Origin: Eubacterium sp.
GTDB taxonomy: Bacteria; Bacillota; Clostridia; Oscillospirales; Ruminococcaceae
Direction of reading: 5' to 3'
DNA: 64,000 nucleotides
Assembly (NCBI GenBank): GCA_022511265.1
Contig: JAFLRX010000003.1
Span: 1 to 64,000 of the forward strand
Numbering within the stretch: position 1 is the first letter of the stretch; every line of letters begins with the position of its first letter. The translations under genes and the position numbers were made by a program. A model generated the notes under the pieces. It was not told the DNA's origin, ran no database searches, and worked only from the letters and a program-made list of their open reading frames with translations. Below are positions 8,673 through 18,502 of the stretch, in pieces.

Positions 8673-11600
8673 TCAAAACACAACATCCGAATCTTCAGAT
8701 TCATCTACCAATTCAACATTGCCGACAAACTGCTGTAAAAACTCAATTGCCAACTGCCTGTCTAACAAATCGTGAATTTTTTGATTTTCGTAGCTGCGCA
8801 AACAATTATAGCATGAGGGATCACAATTACATGTTTTCATTGATTTTAGTGCAGACATAAAAATGTTGTGAAGCATTCTACCGTCTTGAGTAACCAATCG
8901 TCTTGAATGTCCTGCACCACCCGGAACAGAATCATAAATAATGATTGACAAGTCCAACGTGCGTCCGATAATGTGGGCTGATAAGCATGCTTTTATATCT
9001 CTTCTCTCAATGTTCAAATCTTTAGCCATGGCATTCAAAATTGCATACATTACTGACACCATAGTATTATAATCAGATGTATTGCATTTGAATGAAATCT
9101 TTGCGACGTCAGTCTTGAATTCGTGATGTAAAGATCTTCTGACCAATTCTTTGCAATTACAATTATATTGGCCGTACAAGCTTTCATGCGCTTTGGTCGT
9201 TGTGACTTTTAATGCGCCTGCCCTCATTTGCTTTTCAATTTCCTTTTCCCTTATGTTTTCATCTTCAGCAACAGCATAGCCACAGAGAGGACATACATAA
9301 AAGCTGTTAACAGATTTGACCATCAGCGAATCATTTGTGGTGGATTCAACCTGAACTTCTATAGAGTTAAACAAATATTTATGCTTATCAATCGTTTTGG
9401 CAGATACATTCCCAATATAGTAATCTTCGGAACGGTAATTCTTCTCTTGGCGAGTCATTGGAACATCTTTGTCTTGACGTTCGGCTACAAAACCGGAACG
9501 CGGTTCTATACTCTCGTAAAAATCCATTTTAGTGAGTTTCCTGCCGCACGAGGAACAATTTATCCCATCGTTTGTAATCGGCGTAATACTATAATTCACT
9601 GTATTACATTCTGGATTCCTACAAACGCCGATATATCCAGTGTGCCAATCCTGTTTATCCTTACCGGTCGCTGTTTTTTTAATATAACGGCTTGTATACA
9701 ACCTTCCATCTGCAACAACTTCCGACGATGGTGCATACTCAGCAATTGCAATCTGCAAATCTCTGCTTAGCCTCAGCTTTGAAACATTGTTGGCTGTGGT
9801 ATTTTGCTGTAATTCTACGGTATTTACAGGGAACCCATACCTGGGAAGGATATTGCCTCTTGCCAAAAAGTCAATCAGCTTATTCTTTTTATAGTGTTGA
9901 AGTTTTCGTTCGCAAATTGCCGCCTTCGTTAAATCATTTTCTTTTTTGAACTGCTTGATCAATTTTTCGAAATTCCCAATATTGCTTTCATACTCCTTAA
10001 TAAGTTGTGTGAATACGCCTTCATCACCGCTGAATTCTTCAATCCATGAGAAGTCATTTAGACCGAGACGCTGATGAAGATTATCAATATCAGGGATTGA
10101 CCGCTTTAACATATCGCGCAAACGATCCGGGTATCTTTTGATCCACTCAATGAAATCAACGTAGCCCTTTTGATTGATAAACTTGTCTGCATCGTTGTGA
10201 TTGTATTGATCTTCGTGATCCGCAAAAAACATACTTAATGCAACTGCATAGACGTGTCTGCGAACGATTTTCTCATTATCCACCTTAAATAATGGTGGCA
10301 AGATCGTTCCACCAATCATTTTCTTTGGTTCGTTAAAAAATGACAGATCATGCGAACTTAATTTGGCAAATGTGAGAACGAAAGCAGCTGCATCAAGACT
10401 ACGACCTGCACGACCTGCTCTCTGCGCATAGTTGGATGGCAACGGGGGAACGTCGCGAAGAAAAACGGTTTCCAAGTCACCAACGTCAACACCCATTTCA
10501 AATGTTGTAGAGCAGGACAGAGCATTGATTTCTTTCTTGATAAACTGTTCCTGATATTCGGCGCTCTCTTTTTTACTTAATTGGGCAGTGTGTTCTTTGA
10601 TCAGTAGTGGAGACATTCTGCTGCTCATGTATAACTTTGCAAAATGGTTATCCCGTGAAATATCATCGGGGTTAATTTCAGCAAGTGTACCTTCACATCT
10701 GACCGAAGGACAATGTCCCAAATTGAATTGCGTAATTTTTCCGCATTTCTTACATTGATACCAAAGCGCATTCGGAGAGCCATTGATTTTTACGACAAAG
10801 TTCTTGGCTCTCAACACATAAGTTCCATTCTTGTTTATATCATCCATACAATATGGATTTCCAAGTTCTGGCTTGGAGAGGTACTCGAAGTATTGTGTCA
10901 AAAAATCAACGGCTTGTTCTTCTGAAATGTTAAGCGTTTTGCAAACATAATAAAGACGATTAGATTTATAGAATCCCTTGCCTTCTCCCTTGCTCTTGGG
11001 CATCCAATTTGATACCGTCGTGCGTTTTTTATCCGGAGATTGCATATAGGTAACAAAACGCTGAGATGGCGTAAAGAAAATATACTCTCGATCATTGTCG
11101 TCTATATCACTGTCCGAATCCGGATATATGGCGCCCATTTTAACGATTTCAAATGCCAACAAGTCAAGTAACGCTTTTACAGCAATTGGATCAGCATGAT
11201 ACTCTTCTGCAATCGACTCTATAATTTCAGGTGTGTTACCCCTATATTCAAACTGAATTTGGCCAAGTGATGTTAGTGAAGTAGAGGAACTATATCTGGC
11301 CAACTCGTTCAAAAGAGCTACCCAAGCATTTTGACGACTATCAAGCGTAAGATTACTCTCGTCCGAATTGCTTTTTGCAAAGCTCTTTTTAGAGGTGAAA
11401 TAATTTGTGAGCAGCGTGACAAAATCAGAAATTGTGTGTTCGTGAGAAATCATTTCGTCTTTGCGTTCTTTAATGATATGGCAAATTCCACGTCTTCGCA
11501 AAAATTCGTTATAGCTCTTGCCTAAATAGCAAGCAAATTTTGCCGCTTCTTGTCTGCTATCCGAGAAAGCCAAGAATTGTCTTCCTGTTTTTCGGGGAAT

Positions 11601-13517
11601 CTTCTTGTTATTGCTTGCTGCTCTTGAAAAAATATTTTTTGCTTTTGATTGTTCCTCGTTTTCAATGTATTCCAGTTCAGGAAGTTCCTCGTATAGAGAG
11701 GTTGCCAAGACTGCCGTTGCTGCATCATTGCCAAGATACAATCTTTTGTATGCACCCGTATGGCAATTTCCGCATCTTGCCCCGCTTTTCAAGATTTTTG
11801 CTTTAATAACTTTTATATAATTCTCCTTGCCACAATCACAAGGAAGATTATGAATTTCATTTTCAGACACAATCGCTCCGCATAATGGGCAAAGATAGAA
11901 AACTTCCTTTTTTTCGTTCTCAGCTTCAGAATCATCATCTTCTATATCATTGTTATCATCGACATCCAGATAATAATACTCTACTGCTTCTTCAAGTTTG
12001 CTCGCTTGAACTAACTTTCTGTTCTCGATCCTGCCAACTAAAGCTATTCTTCCGCAATCGTCACACACCGCGGCTTCGAATACCGCATATGTGTTTCCAT
12101 TGCTGAAATACGAGCGTTGCCGATTTAGAAATAATTTATTCTCTCGACCAATTGTAATATAGCATCCCTCAAGGCTGCGAATGAAAAAGTGATATCTTGC
12201 ATCAATCAAAGACTTTTTGTTCTTCTGCGCACGAGTGCATAAGGATATAAATGCGATTGCAACATTGATATCAACCGCCAATTTTTCTCCGATTTCAGAC
12301 AAATCGCATATACCCCCAAAACGCAGTCTTAAGGAGTGATAAAGACTCGATGTAATCAAAAAATCGTATAAAAGTTCTTTTTCATCTTTTTCCTTATCAG
12401 TATTTATCCCATATTCTTTTAGAACATCCCAAACAACATTCTCTTCGTCAGCCAACTTCAGATATAGTTCATTAGGATACTCGTTGACAACACTATTTGG
12501 AATGTAAGGTTCACGTTCTGCTCTGATAATATACTCTTTATCAAAATTGACTCCGCACAGATTTTGAGCAAAAGTAATAATGTCATCATCTACGCTACTA
12601 TCACTACCCAATGTTGCACTTGTCAGAATAAAACGAGTTTCCTTTGTAGCTGAAATTCTTGCTCTTAGTCTACGGAGCAGTATAGAGGTTTCGATTCCTG
12701 TAGCGCCGGTGTATATGTGTGCTTCATCCAATACAACAAAACGGAAATCCGCATTTGAAAAGAGAACATCATCCTTCGGGCGCAGGAGCAGATGCTCGAG
12801 CATCGCATAGTTCGTAAAAAGAATATTCGGAGGATTCTTCTTCATATCCTCGCGAGAAAGGATCTCGTTTGGCAATCTATGTCGAAGTTCAGGTATCTTC
12901 TCTTTTGCAAACATTGCTTCGTAAACAGCAATGGCGCTCTCTTCGTCGTTTTCTGTACCACCGTTGTACGCACCAAAGGTTATATCAGGATAACACATGA
13001 GTATTTCTCTGATATTCTTCATTTGGTCGTTAGCCAATGCGTTCATCGGGTATATAAAAAGCGCACGAACTCCTTTGCCAAGAGTTCCATCCTCTTTTTC
13101 GCGCAATAATTCATTGAGGACTGGAATGAGAAAGCAGTTTGTTTTACCGCTACCTGTACCTGTTGAAACAACCGCATTGTGTCCTCCAACAATAGCCCTG
13201 ATAGCCTTCTCCTGATGGAGATACAGTTTGCGGTCTATGGGAAGCCTGTGCTTATGTAGTTTATCATTAGGTTTTATGGCTTCAAGATCTCTAAATAGCG
13301 GAGAAAGAGGACATTGCTCGTCCACAATCATTTCCTCAATAGATTTACCGCTCTTGAAAATGTCCTTGATTTCGAGCAGCGGCCCTTTTGCAATGTTGCT
13401 TTTTAACTCCGTGACAAACTGCCTTTGTAAAGCAGGATTGGAAAAAGCATGGGTAGTCGATATATAATCGATAAATTCATCTTTGATATTTGCTGATGCT
13501 TTTGCCGGATTAAACAT
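8673..13517 (-). CDS. DEAD/DEAH-box helicase with DUF1998-type C-terminus (DruE-like candidate)
   Basis: Walker A STGTGSGKTNCF; DEAH VLDEAHIYTG; TSATLG; QRAGRAGRS; C-term DSVPGGAGHSRR...CNCDPSCYNCLRSYENQKIHDLLDR; several internal CxxC zinc-ribbon pairs. Confidence 0.9.
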   Translation of the reverse strand: MFNPAKASANIKDEFIDYISTTHAFSNPALQRQFVTELKSNIAKGPLLEIKDIFKSGKSIEEMIVDEQCPLSPLFRDLEAIKPNDKLHKHRLPIDRKLYLHQEKAIRAIVGGHNAVVSTGTGSGKTNCFLIPVLNELLREKEDGTLGKGVRALFIYPMNALANDQMKNIREILMCYPDITFGAYNGGTENDEESAIAVYEAMFAKEKIPELRHRLPNEILSREDMKKNPPNILFTNYAMLEHLLLRPKDDVLFSNADFRFVVLDEAHIYTGATGIETSILLRRLRARISATKETRFILTSATLGSDSSVDDDIITFAQNLCGVNFDKEYIIRAEREPYIPNSVVNEYPNELYLKLADEENVVWDVLKEYGINTDKEKDEKELLYDFLITSSLYHSLRLRFGGICDLSEIGEKLAVDINVAIAFISLCTRAQKNKKSLIDARYHFFIRSLEGCYITIGRENKLFLNRQRSYFSNGNTYAVFEAAVCDDCGRIALVGRIENRKLVQASKLEEAVEYYYLDVDDNNDIEDDDSEAENEKKEVFYLCPLCGAIVSENEIHNLPCDCGKENYIKVIKAKILKSGARCGNCHTGAYKRLYLGNDAATAVLATSLYEELPELEYIENEEQSKAKNIFSRAASNNKKIPRKTGRQFLAFSDSRQEAAKFACYLGKSYNEFLRRRGICHIIKERKDEMISHEHTISDFVTLLTNYFTSKKSFAKSNSDESNLTLDSRQNAWVALLNELARYSSSTSLTSLGQIQFEYRGNTPEIIESIAEEYHADPIAVKALLDLLAFEIVKMGAIYPDSDSDIDDNDREYIFFTPSQRFVTYMQSPDKKRTTVSNWMPKSKGEGKGFYKSNRLYYVCKTLNISEEQAVDFLTQYFEYLSKPELGNPYCMDDINKNGTYVLRAKNFVVKINGSPNALWYQCKKCGKITQFNLGHCPSVRCEGTLAEINPDDISRDNHFAKLYMSSRMSPLLIKEHTAQLSKKESAEYQEQFIKKEINALSCSTTFEMGVDVGDLETVFLRDVPPLPSNYAQRAGRAGRSLDAAAFVLTFAKLSSHDLSFFNEPKKMIGGTILPPLFKVDNEKIVRRHVYAVALSMFFADHEDQYNHNDADKFINQKGYVDFIEWIKRYPDRLRDMLKRSIPDIDNLHQRLGLNDFSWIEEFSGDEGVFTQLIKEYESNIGNFEKLIKQFKKENDLTKAAICERKLQHYKKNKLIDFLARGNILPRYGFPVNTVELQQNTTANNVSKLRLSRDLQIAIAEYAPSSEVVADGRLYTSRYIKKTATGKDKQDWHTGYIGVCRNPECNTVNYSITPITNDGINCSSCGRKLTKMDFYESIEPRSGFVAERQDKDVPMTRQEKNYRSEDYYIGNVSAKTIDKHKYLFNSIEVQVESTTNDSLMVKSVNSFYVCPLCGYAVAEDENIREKEIEKQMRAGALKVTTTKAHESLYGQYNCNCKELVRRSLHHEFKTDVAKISFKCNTSDYNTMVSVMYAILNAMAKDLNIERRDIKACLSAHIIGRTLDLSIIIYDSVPGGAGHSRRLVTQDGRMLHNIFMSALKSMKTCNCDPSCYNCLRSYENQKIHDLLDRQLAIEFLQQFVGNVELVDESEDSDVVF

Positions 13518-13521
13518 TCAA

Positions 13522-16257
13522 TTATGCCTCCTCTTTTTCAAAAACAAAATAATCAATTCCTCGAGTTGTCTTGTCAAGGTTACTGATACAATTACGTGTA
13601 TCCAATGTGAATTCACCTAAAAAATCATCCATATCATCACGGTTTACGCCCGCGACGATAAAACAGGAATTTTCGCTCCTTAATTCCAATCGAATGGGAT
13701 TTGTGCTCTCAAATATGCCTTTGTCATTGGCCATAGTATTCAAATAAACTTTTCGTCCGTCACGATTGATGATGTATGCACTACCGGTATAATAGTGGCA
13801 CCCTTCTATTTCACCTATGTACCATAGATGATCTACATAAAAGGTTTTGATTGGTTCGTAATTAGAGGCACCTGTTAGCATCACTTTTTCAAATCTTAGG
13901 TATTTACCTTTGAATCGAATAATATTGATGTCCCCGTACGTTATTGAACACTCATATAATTTTATCTGTTTGTTAGCAAAAGCAATTCTTTTCACCAATT
14001 CAACCGTTACGTCATAGCAGCCTATTTCGAGATCATTTAACGAATATTTCATGCTTTGATTTTCTACCTCAAAGCTATGTACAACAGTCCCTTTTTCAAG
14101 AAATGAAATGTAAAATCGAGCATTATCATCGCCGATAAACGCTTGACTGGAATTCCAAATCAATTCTCTTCCAACAATCTCGAAAGGAGCATATCTGAAC
14201 TTTTCTTGTAAGCAAACATTCAAAACAGGATAAACAATGTTGTTGTTTTCTATCTTAACAAAAACGGTTACTTCTCCGGACTGCTGAAGCATTGAATATA
14301 GAAGTTCTCCAAATTTGAAGGAGTTCAATTCGGAACCTTCGGTCAAAAAAACATTGTTGTTGGTAAACACCTGATATCCCAATTCTGGCGGCAAATCAAT
14401 TTGAAGCATAGCGGAATTAGATATAGATTTATACCATAATCCGTCTCCAAATTGCATCGATGGTTCGCCGTCATCTATTCTCCAACGCAACACGGGAGGC
14501 GTAAGTACAATATCACCATCGTCAAATGGAATAATCACATCGCCCTGATAAATATCAAACGAAACTTCTTTATTGTACTTTTCGGTGGAAAAATGAACTG
14601 TTCCAATGTTGTTTTTGTCGAAATATAAAACCTTATCGTAAACTATACTGATACGGTTAAACTTAACAACATTAAACGAAGCCTCAATTCTGTTGTCGAT
14701 ATAACTGAAGATGTTAATTTTTTGTGGCTCACAAACATTAAGCAGCTCCGTTATTAAAAATGTTCGTATTCCTTCGCCTTCTATACAAGTAAAATCTTTC
14801 AGCTTAAAATCAGATTCTTCATATCGAATTCCATACTTAGAAATATCCAAATCAGTATTGACGATTACTTTCAAATCTCCGTCAATTACAAAATATTCCT
14901 CACCATCATGTATGAATTTTGCATTGTTTTTTCTATCGGAAACAATTCTAATACTACGGTTTTGCTTTTCATTTACAAAAAATACAGTTCGTTTTTCGCT
15001 TTGGAGGATTTCGTCCTCTGTTGCATTAAACACATATAAGTTAGGTTCTCCGGGCATCCTTTTGATACTTTTAGGGTATGAGGAAAAGCGATCAAAGCCA
15101 GGAGCGAATAAGATATAATTTCCGGGGAAGCACTCTTCTTGCAAAATTTCTCGCTTATCCTTGAAAAGCAGATAATCCCGGAATAAAGTTTTCTTTGAGT
15201 TGTATATTGATTCGCCGCAATGAACAATCTCTATCGTACAATCAAGGTCTCCGCCCATTGAAACAAGGTTGTCTGCATAGATAGGCAATTCTTTCGTTGC
15301 CATTGTAAGACCGGTACCAAAAGTGTCTAATTCACGCTGATCTATAAGCTCCTCGCCGCGGTATACATTTAAGATCGGAGAAACATAGAAATTACTTTTT
15401 AACCGGATACTTGGTATCGTCAATACAGCTTGTTTTCCATTAAAATTGTATTTCGGGCGAATTGTTGTATAATCAGTTATCGCGCGGTCGTATGTATTAC
15501 GTTTCGGTTTTTCGATACCAAAACTTTTTTCTTTATCCTTCCACCAATTTCGAACAATGCTGTTATAGTAAAGGTTACTGTCTAAAATTTCTCCACTGAA
15601 CACTCTGTCTAACAAGCAAATTGTGTTCTCTATAAACTGCACCATTTTGTCGGGTGCATCTATAGTCATTCGCTTGATTCCAGCGCGCAAAGAATATACG
15701 CCACTTCCAAGTCTAAGGTCATCTTCGATAGATTTTTCGTTTAAGAAGGTGCGTCTCAATTCTTCCGAAACAAGAGAAAATATTTCATCGTTTTTGTTGT
15801 ATGTGAAATTCATATCCTCGGAGTACAAATTCCAACACAATTCTAAAAAGGACTCGGTGGAACTTATCGGAGCAAAAGAATGCGCTAAAATAGTTGCGTA
15901 ATATCGTTTTGTACAACCGGACAAATAAATGATTTTTCCATTTTTGCCAAGGCGCTCGATTACACTCGTGAGATATATGTATATTTTTTGCGAGCCTGAT
16001 GTACCGATGAGCTTTTTATAGATACAATCCCAAAAAGTGTCCTCATCAGATTTCCATGTTTTCACAGCGTTCACCATAGCCACAAAAACAAGTTGATCAT
16101 AGCCTTGAGAAATGCTATTACCCCACCCACTATCATAATTCCGAAGCAAATTTCCAGTGAAATCATACATTATTGCAAGTTCGTCATCTGAAAAAACGCA
16201 ATTCCCAACAAAATCTTCTTGTATTGCCTCGGATACCTTCTGGAGTAACTGTTCCAC
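13522..16257 (-). CDS. Large protein of unknown function, 911 aa, beta-rich C-terminal half (DruH-like by position)
   Basis: Intact ORF ending 4 nt before the helicase start; no recognisable catalytic motif. Confidence 0.85.
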   Translation of the reverse strand: MEQLLQKVSEAIQEDFVGNCVFSDDELAIMYDFTGNLLRNYDSGWGNSISQGYDQLVFVAMVNAVKTWKSDEDTFWDCIYKKLIGTSGSQKIYIYLTSVIERLGKNGKIIYLSGCTKRYYATILAHSFAPISSTESFLELCWNLYSEDMNFTYNKNDEIFSLVSEELRRTFLNEKSIEDDLRLGSGVYSLRAGIKRMTIDAPDKMVQFIENTICLLDRVFSGEILDSNLYYNSIVRNWWKDKEKSFGIEKPKRNTYDRAITDYTTIRPKYNFNGKQAVLTIPSIRLKSNFYVSPILNVYRGEELIDQRELDTFGTGLTMATKELPIYADNLVSMGGDLDCTIEIVHCGESIYNSKKTLFRDYLLFKDKREILQEECFPGNYILFAPGFDRFSSYPKSIKRMPGEPNLYVFNATEDEILQSEKRTVFFVNEKQNRSIRIVSDRKNNAKFIHDGEEYFVIDGDLKVIVNTDLDISKYGIRYEESDFKLKDFTCIEGEGIRTFLITELLNVCEPQKINIFSYIDNRIEASFNVVKFNRISIVYDKVLYFDKNNIGTVHFSTEKYNKEVSFDIYQGDVIIPFDDGDIVLTPPVLRWRIDDGEPSMQFGDGLWYKSISNSAMLQIDLPPELGYQVFTNNNVFLTEGSELNSFKFGELLYSMLQQSGEVTVFVKIENNNIVYPVLNVCLQEKFRYAPFEIVGRELIWNSSQAFIGDDNARFYISFLEKGTVVHSFEVENQSMKYSLNDLEIGCYDVTVELVKRIAFANKQIKLYECSITYGDINIIRFKGKYLRFEKVMLTGASNYEPIKTFYVDHLWYIGEIEGCHYYTGSAYIINRDGRKVYLNTMANDKGIFESTNPIRLELRSENSCFIVAGVNRDDMDDFLGEFTLDTRNCISNLDKTTRGIDYFVFEKEEA

Positions 16258-16293
16258 GGAAAACCTCCTAACAATTTCACTTGAATAGCTTTG

Positions 16294-16476
16294 TTAATCT
16301 GCTGCGTTACCAGCTTTTACCCATTCATCTACTTCATCAAGCTTAAACTTCCATTGCCTGCCCATTTTGTGTGCGGGCATGCCTTTGGTCTCAATCCACT
16401 TGAATACGGTGTCTCTACTTACTCCGAGATATTCGCATATTTCTTTGAGAGAGTACCATCTGTTTGATAATTCCAC
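16294..16476 (-). CDS. Excisionase/AlpA-type HTH protein (60 aa)
   Basis: MELSNRWYSLKEICEYLGVSRDTVFKWIETKGMPAHKMGRQWKFKLDEVDEWVK. Confidence 0.9.
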   Translation of the reverse strand: MELSNRWYSLKEICEYLGVSRDTVFKWIETKGMPAHKMGRQWKFKLDEVDEWVKAGNAAD

Positions 16477-16649
16477 GTTTTTTTCCTCGTTTTTGAAGTT
16501 GATATGTATGATAAATGTATTATAGCATATTTTGTCGAAATTTTCAATAGGTATAAGTCGATTAACGTCGATTTGCGTCTAAAAGCGCAACATATTTTAA
16601 TGTTTTAGTTGACAACGCTCTGCACGTTATTGATAAATAGTGACAAGTG

Positions 16650-16690
16650 TAAAAAGAAACAAGCGGCGAGGTGCATCTCCACGCCGCTCA
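16650..16690 (-). terminator. Intrinsic terminator after the TnpV-like gene
   Basis: Minus strand GAGCGGCGTGGAGATGCACCTCGCCGCTTGTTTCTTTTT. Confidence 0.65.
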
Positions 16691-16694
16691 ATCT

Positions 16695-16994
16695 TTAGAT
16701 ATTTATTATTTCCTTTGTAACGATTTCAATCGCGCGGTTGCGAACACCATTCATTTCACGAACCCACGCCATTTGATCACGCTGTTTAAGTTGTTCGGTG
16801 ATACCCTCCTTCTTAGCGATTTGTTTTACCAACTGAAAGAACATTTCATCTGCTTGTTCATCGACGCTTTGCAGATATGGGATAAGATTTTTATTCATCC
16901 GCATTACATTAACAACGCTCGGCTTTGTCGCTTTCAGATGGTTATAGCGGCGCTGTCCCCAAACGCCGATTTTACCGATAAATTCATCCTTCAT
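16695..16994 (-). CDS. tnpV: TnpV-like transposon-encoded protein
   Basis: IGKIGVWGQRRYNHLKATKPSVVNVMRMNKNLIPYLQSVDEQADEMFFQLVKQIAKKEGITEQLKQRDQMAWVREMNGVRNRAIEIVTKEII matches my recollection of the Tn4451-type TnpV family. Confidence 0.85.
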   Translation of the reverse strand: MKDEFIGKIGVWGQRRYNHLKATKPSVVNVMRMNKNLIPYLQSVDEQADEMFFQLVKQIAKKEGITEQLKQRDQMAWVREMNGVRNRAIEIVTKEIINI

Positions 16995-16996
16995 TT

Positions 16997-17185
16997 TTAT
17001 GCCTCCATAATCTTGATTTTCTTTGTCGGAGCGTCGATGATCTTGAGCACAAGCTCGTTTACGACCTCAACGCAGCCGTCCTCATCAATGACTTGCTTGC
17101 GGTATTCGTTGATCCCTTTGACAAGCGCTCTCCACTCAAAATCATCAAGGTAGATATGCCGTTTCGGCTGTTTTGCGTATTTCAT
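16997..17185 (-). CDS. Small hypothetical protein, 62 aa, transposon-associated
   Basis: ORF directly upstream of tnpV-like gene on same strand with RBS-like ggaggcgg. Confidence 0.55.
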   Translation of the reverse strand: MKYAKQPKRHIYLDDFEWRALVKGINEYRKQVIDEDGCVEVVNELVLKIIDAPTKKIKIMEA

Positions 17186-17398
17186 AGCGTTTCCGCCTCC
17201 CTTCGCTTATATTGTAACGCAAAACGGCGGAAAACAAAAATGTGCGATTGGGCTTTTTCAGTATGTGAATATGTACGTTCGACGTCGGTATAATCAATGG
17301 TTTTATCAAGTCCGTTATCAATATTCGCACCATAGCTGGACACTAATTTTGATACGATTGGTGTCCGGTTTTATATTATAAGAAGAGGAGATCATCGT

Positions 17399-18331
17399 AT
17401 GATCGCAAGTAAACTGAAACCCGGCGACGAAGTCAGAGTCATTGCACCATCCAGAAGTCAAGCCGTAGTGTGGCAGGAAGCGCATCATCATGCGATTGAC
17501 TTCTGGCAAAATGCAGGTTTCAATCTCACGTATTCCAAGAATTGCCGTGAACTTGATAAATATCACTCTTCAAGCATCGCATCGCGTATCGAAGATTTAC
17601 ACGAAGCGTTTCTCGACCCGAATGTAAAAATGGTAATCACCGGTTTGGGGGGCTTCAATTCTAATCAGCTTCTTCGCCATCTTGATTTTGAACTGATCGC
17701 CAAGAATCCAAAAATCCTCTGCGGGTATTCGGATATTACGGCGTTACTCAATGCTGTTTATGCAAAAACGGGTCTTGTGACTTATCACGGTCCGCACTAC
17801 AGCACATTCGGATTTGATGGTGAGCCTGACTATACAAGACAAGCGTTTTTTGATTGCTTAATGAACGACGCACCTATCAATGTTACGCCTTCCAAAGCTA
17901 CGTCACAATATCATATTATTCAAGAGGGGGTCTGCGAAGGAACTATTATCGGCGGTAATCTCTGTACACTGAATCTATTGCAAGGCACTCCCTATATGCC
18001 GGACATCCGTAATAAGGTGTTGTTTCTTGAAGATGACAATATTATGGGTGAGTACTTCAGTTATGAATTTGATCGCAATTTGGAGTCGCTTTTACAGGTC
18101 GAGGGAGCAGATACGATCAAAGGCATTGTTTTTGGTCGCTTTGAAGAAAGCTGCGGTCTAACCTTGGAGAGAATCACAGATATTGTTCAGGACAAAATTC
18201 CATCTAACATCCCCGTAGTGTTTGGCGCAGATTTTGGTCATGTTTTTCCGATTATTACATTCCCTATTGGCGGCACGGTGAGCATCCAAGCAAATAAAAA
18301 TGTGGCTAAAATCATTATTGTAAACCATTGA
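17399..18331 (+). CDS. S66-family LD-carboxypeptidase / MccF-like serine peptidase
   Basis: LKPGDEVRVIAPSRS; nucleophile region LCGYSDITALLNAVYAKTGLVTYHGP; GGNLCTLNLLQGTPYMPD; LFLEDDNI; DFGHVFPIITFPIGG. Confidence 0.9.
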   Translation: MIASKLKPGDEVRVIAPSRSQAVVWQEAHHHAIDFWQNAGFNLTYSKNCRELDKYHSSSIASRIEDLHEAFLDPNVKMVITGLGGFNSNQLLRHLDFELIAKNPKILCGYSDITALLNAVYAKTGLVTYHGPHYSTFGFDGEPDYTRQAFFDCLMNDAPINVTPSKATSQYHIIQEGVCEGTIIGGNLCTLNLLQGTPYMPDIRNKVLFLEDDNIMGEYFSYEFDRNLESLLQVEGADTIKGIVFGRFEESCGLTLERITDIVQDKIPSNIPVVFGADFGHVFPIITFPIGGTVSIQANKNVAKIIIVNH

Positions 18332-18357
18332 ACATCGTGGATTACGAATGGGTATGC

Positions 18358-18389
18358 ACCTTTTAACGATTACTATACCTTTTAACGAT
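18358..18389. repeat. 13-bp direct repeat accttttaacgat x2
   Basis: Copies at 18358-18370 and 18377-18389. Confidence 0.85.
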
Positions 18390-18502
18390 AGGTCGGCGGG
18401 GGTGTGCATTTTGTATCAAAGCAGGTCACTATTTTCATAACCGGACACCAATCATAATAAGATAACGGTGTCCGGTTAATATAATTTTTCAAAAAGTGAG
18501 GT

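Larger units (their letters stand above)
17338..18477. repeat. 15-bp inverted repeats flanking the S66 peptidase gene
   Basis: GATTGGTGTCCGGTT at 17356-17370 and its exact reverse complement at 18439-18453; each is also part of a local hairpin (17338-17366; 18439-18477). Confidence 0.8.

Noticed and set aside
8673-16476. DISARM, BREX or restriction-modification system
   Set aside because: No methylase, PLD, PglZ or restriction subunit is present near the DUF1998-type helicase.
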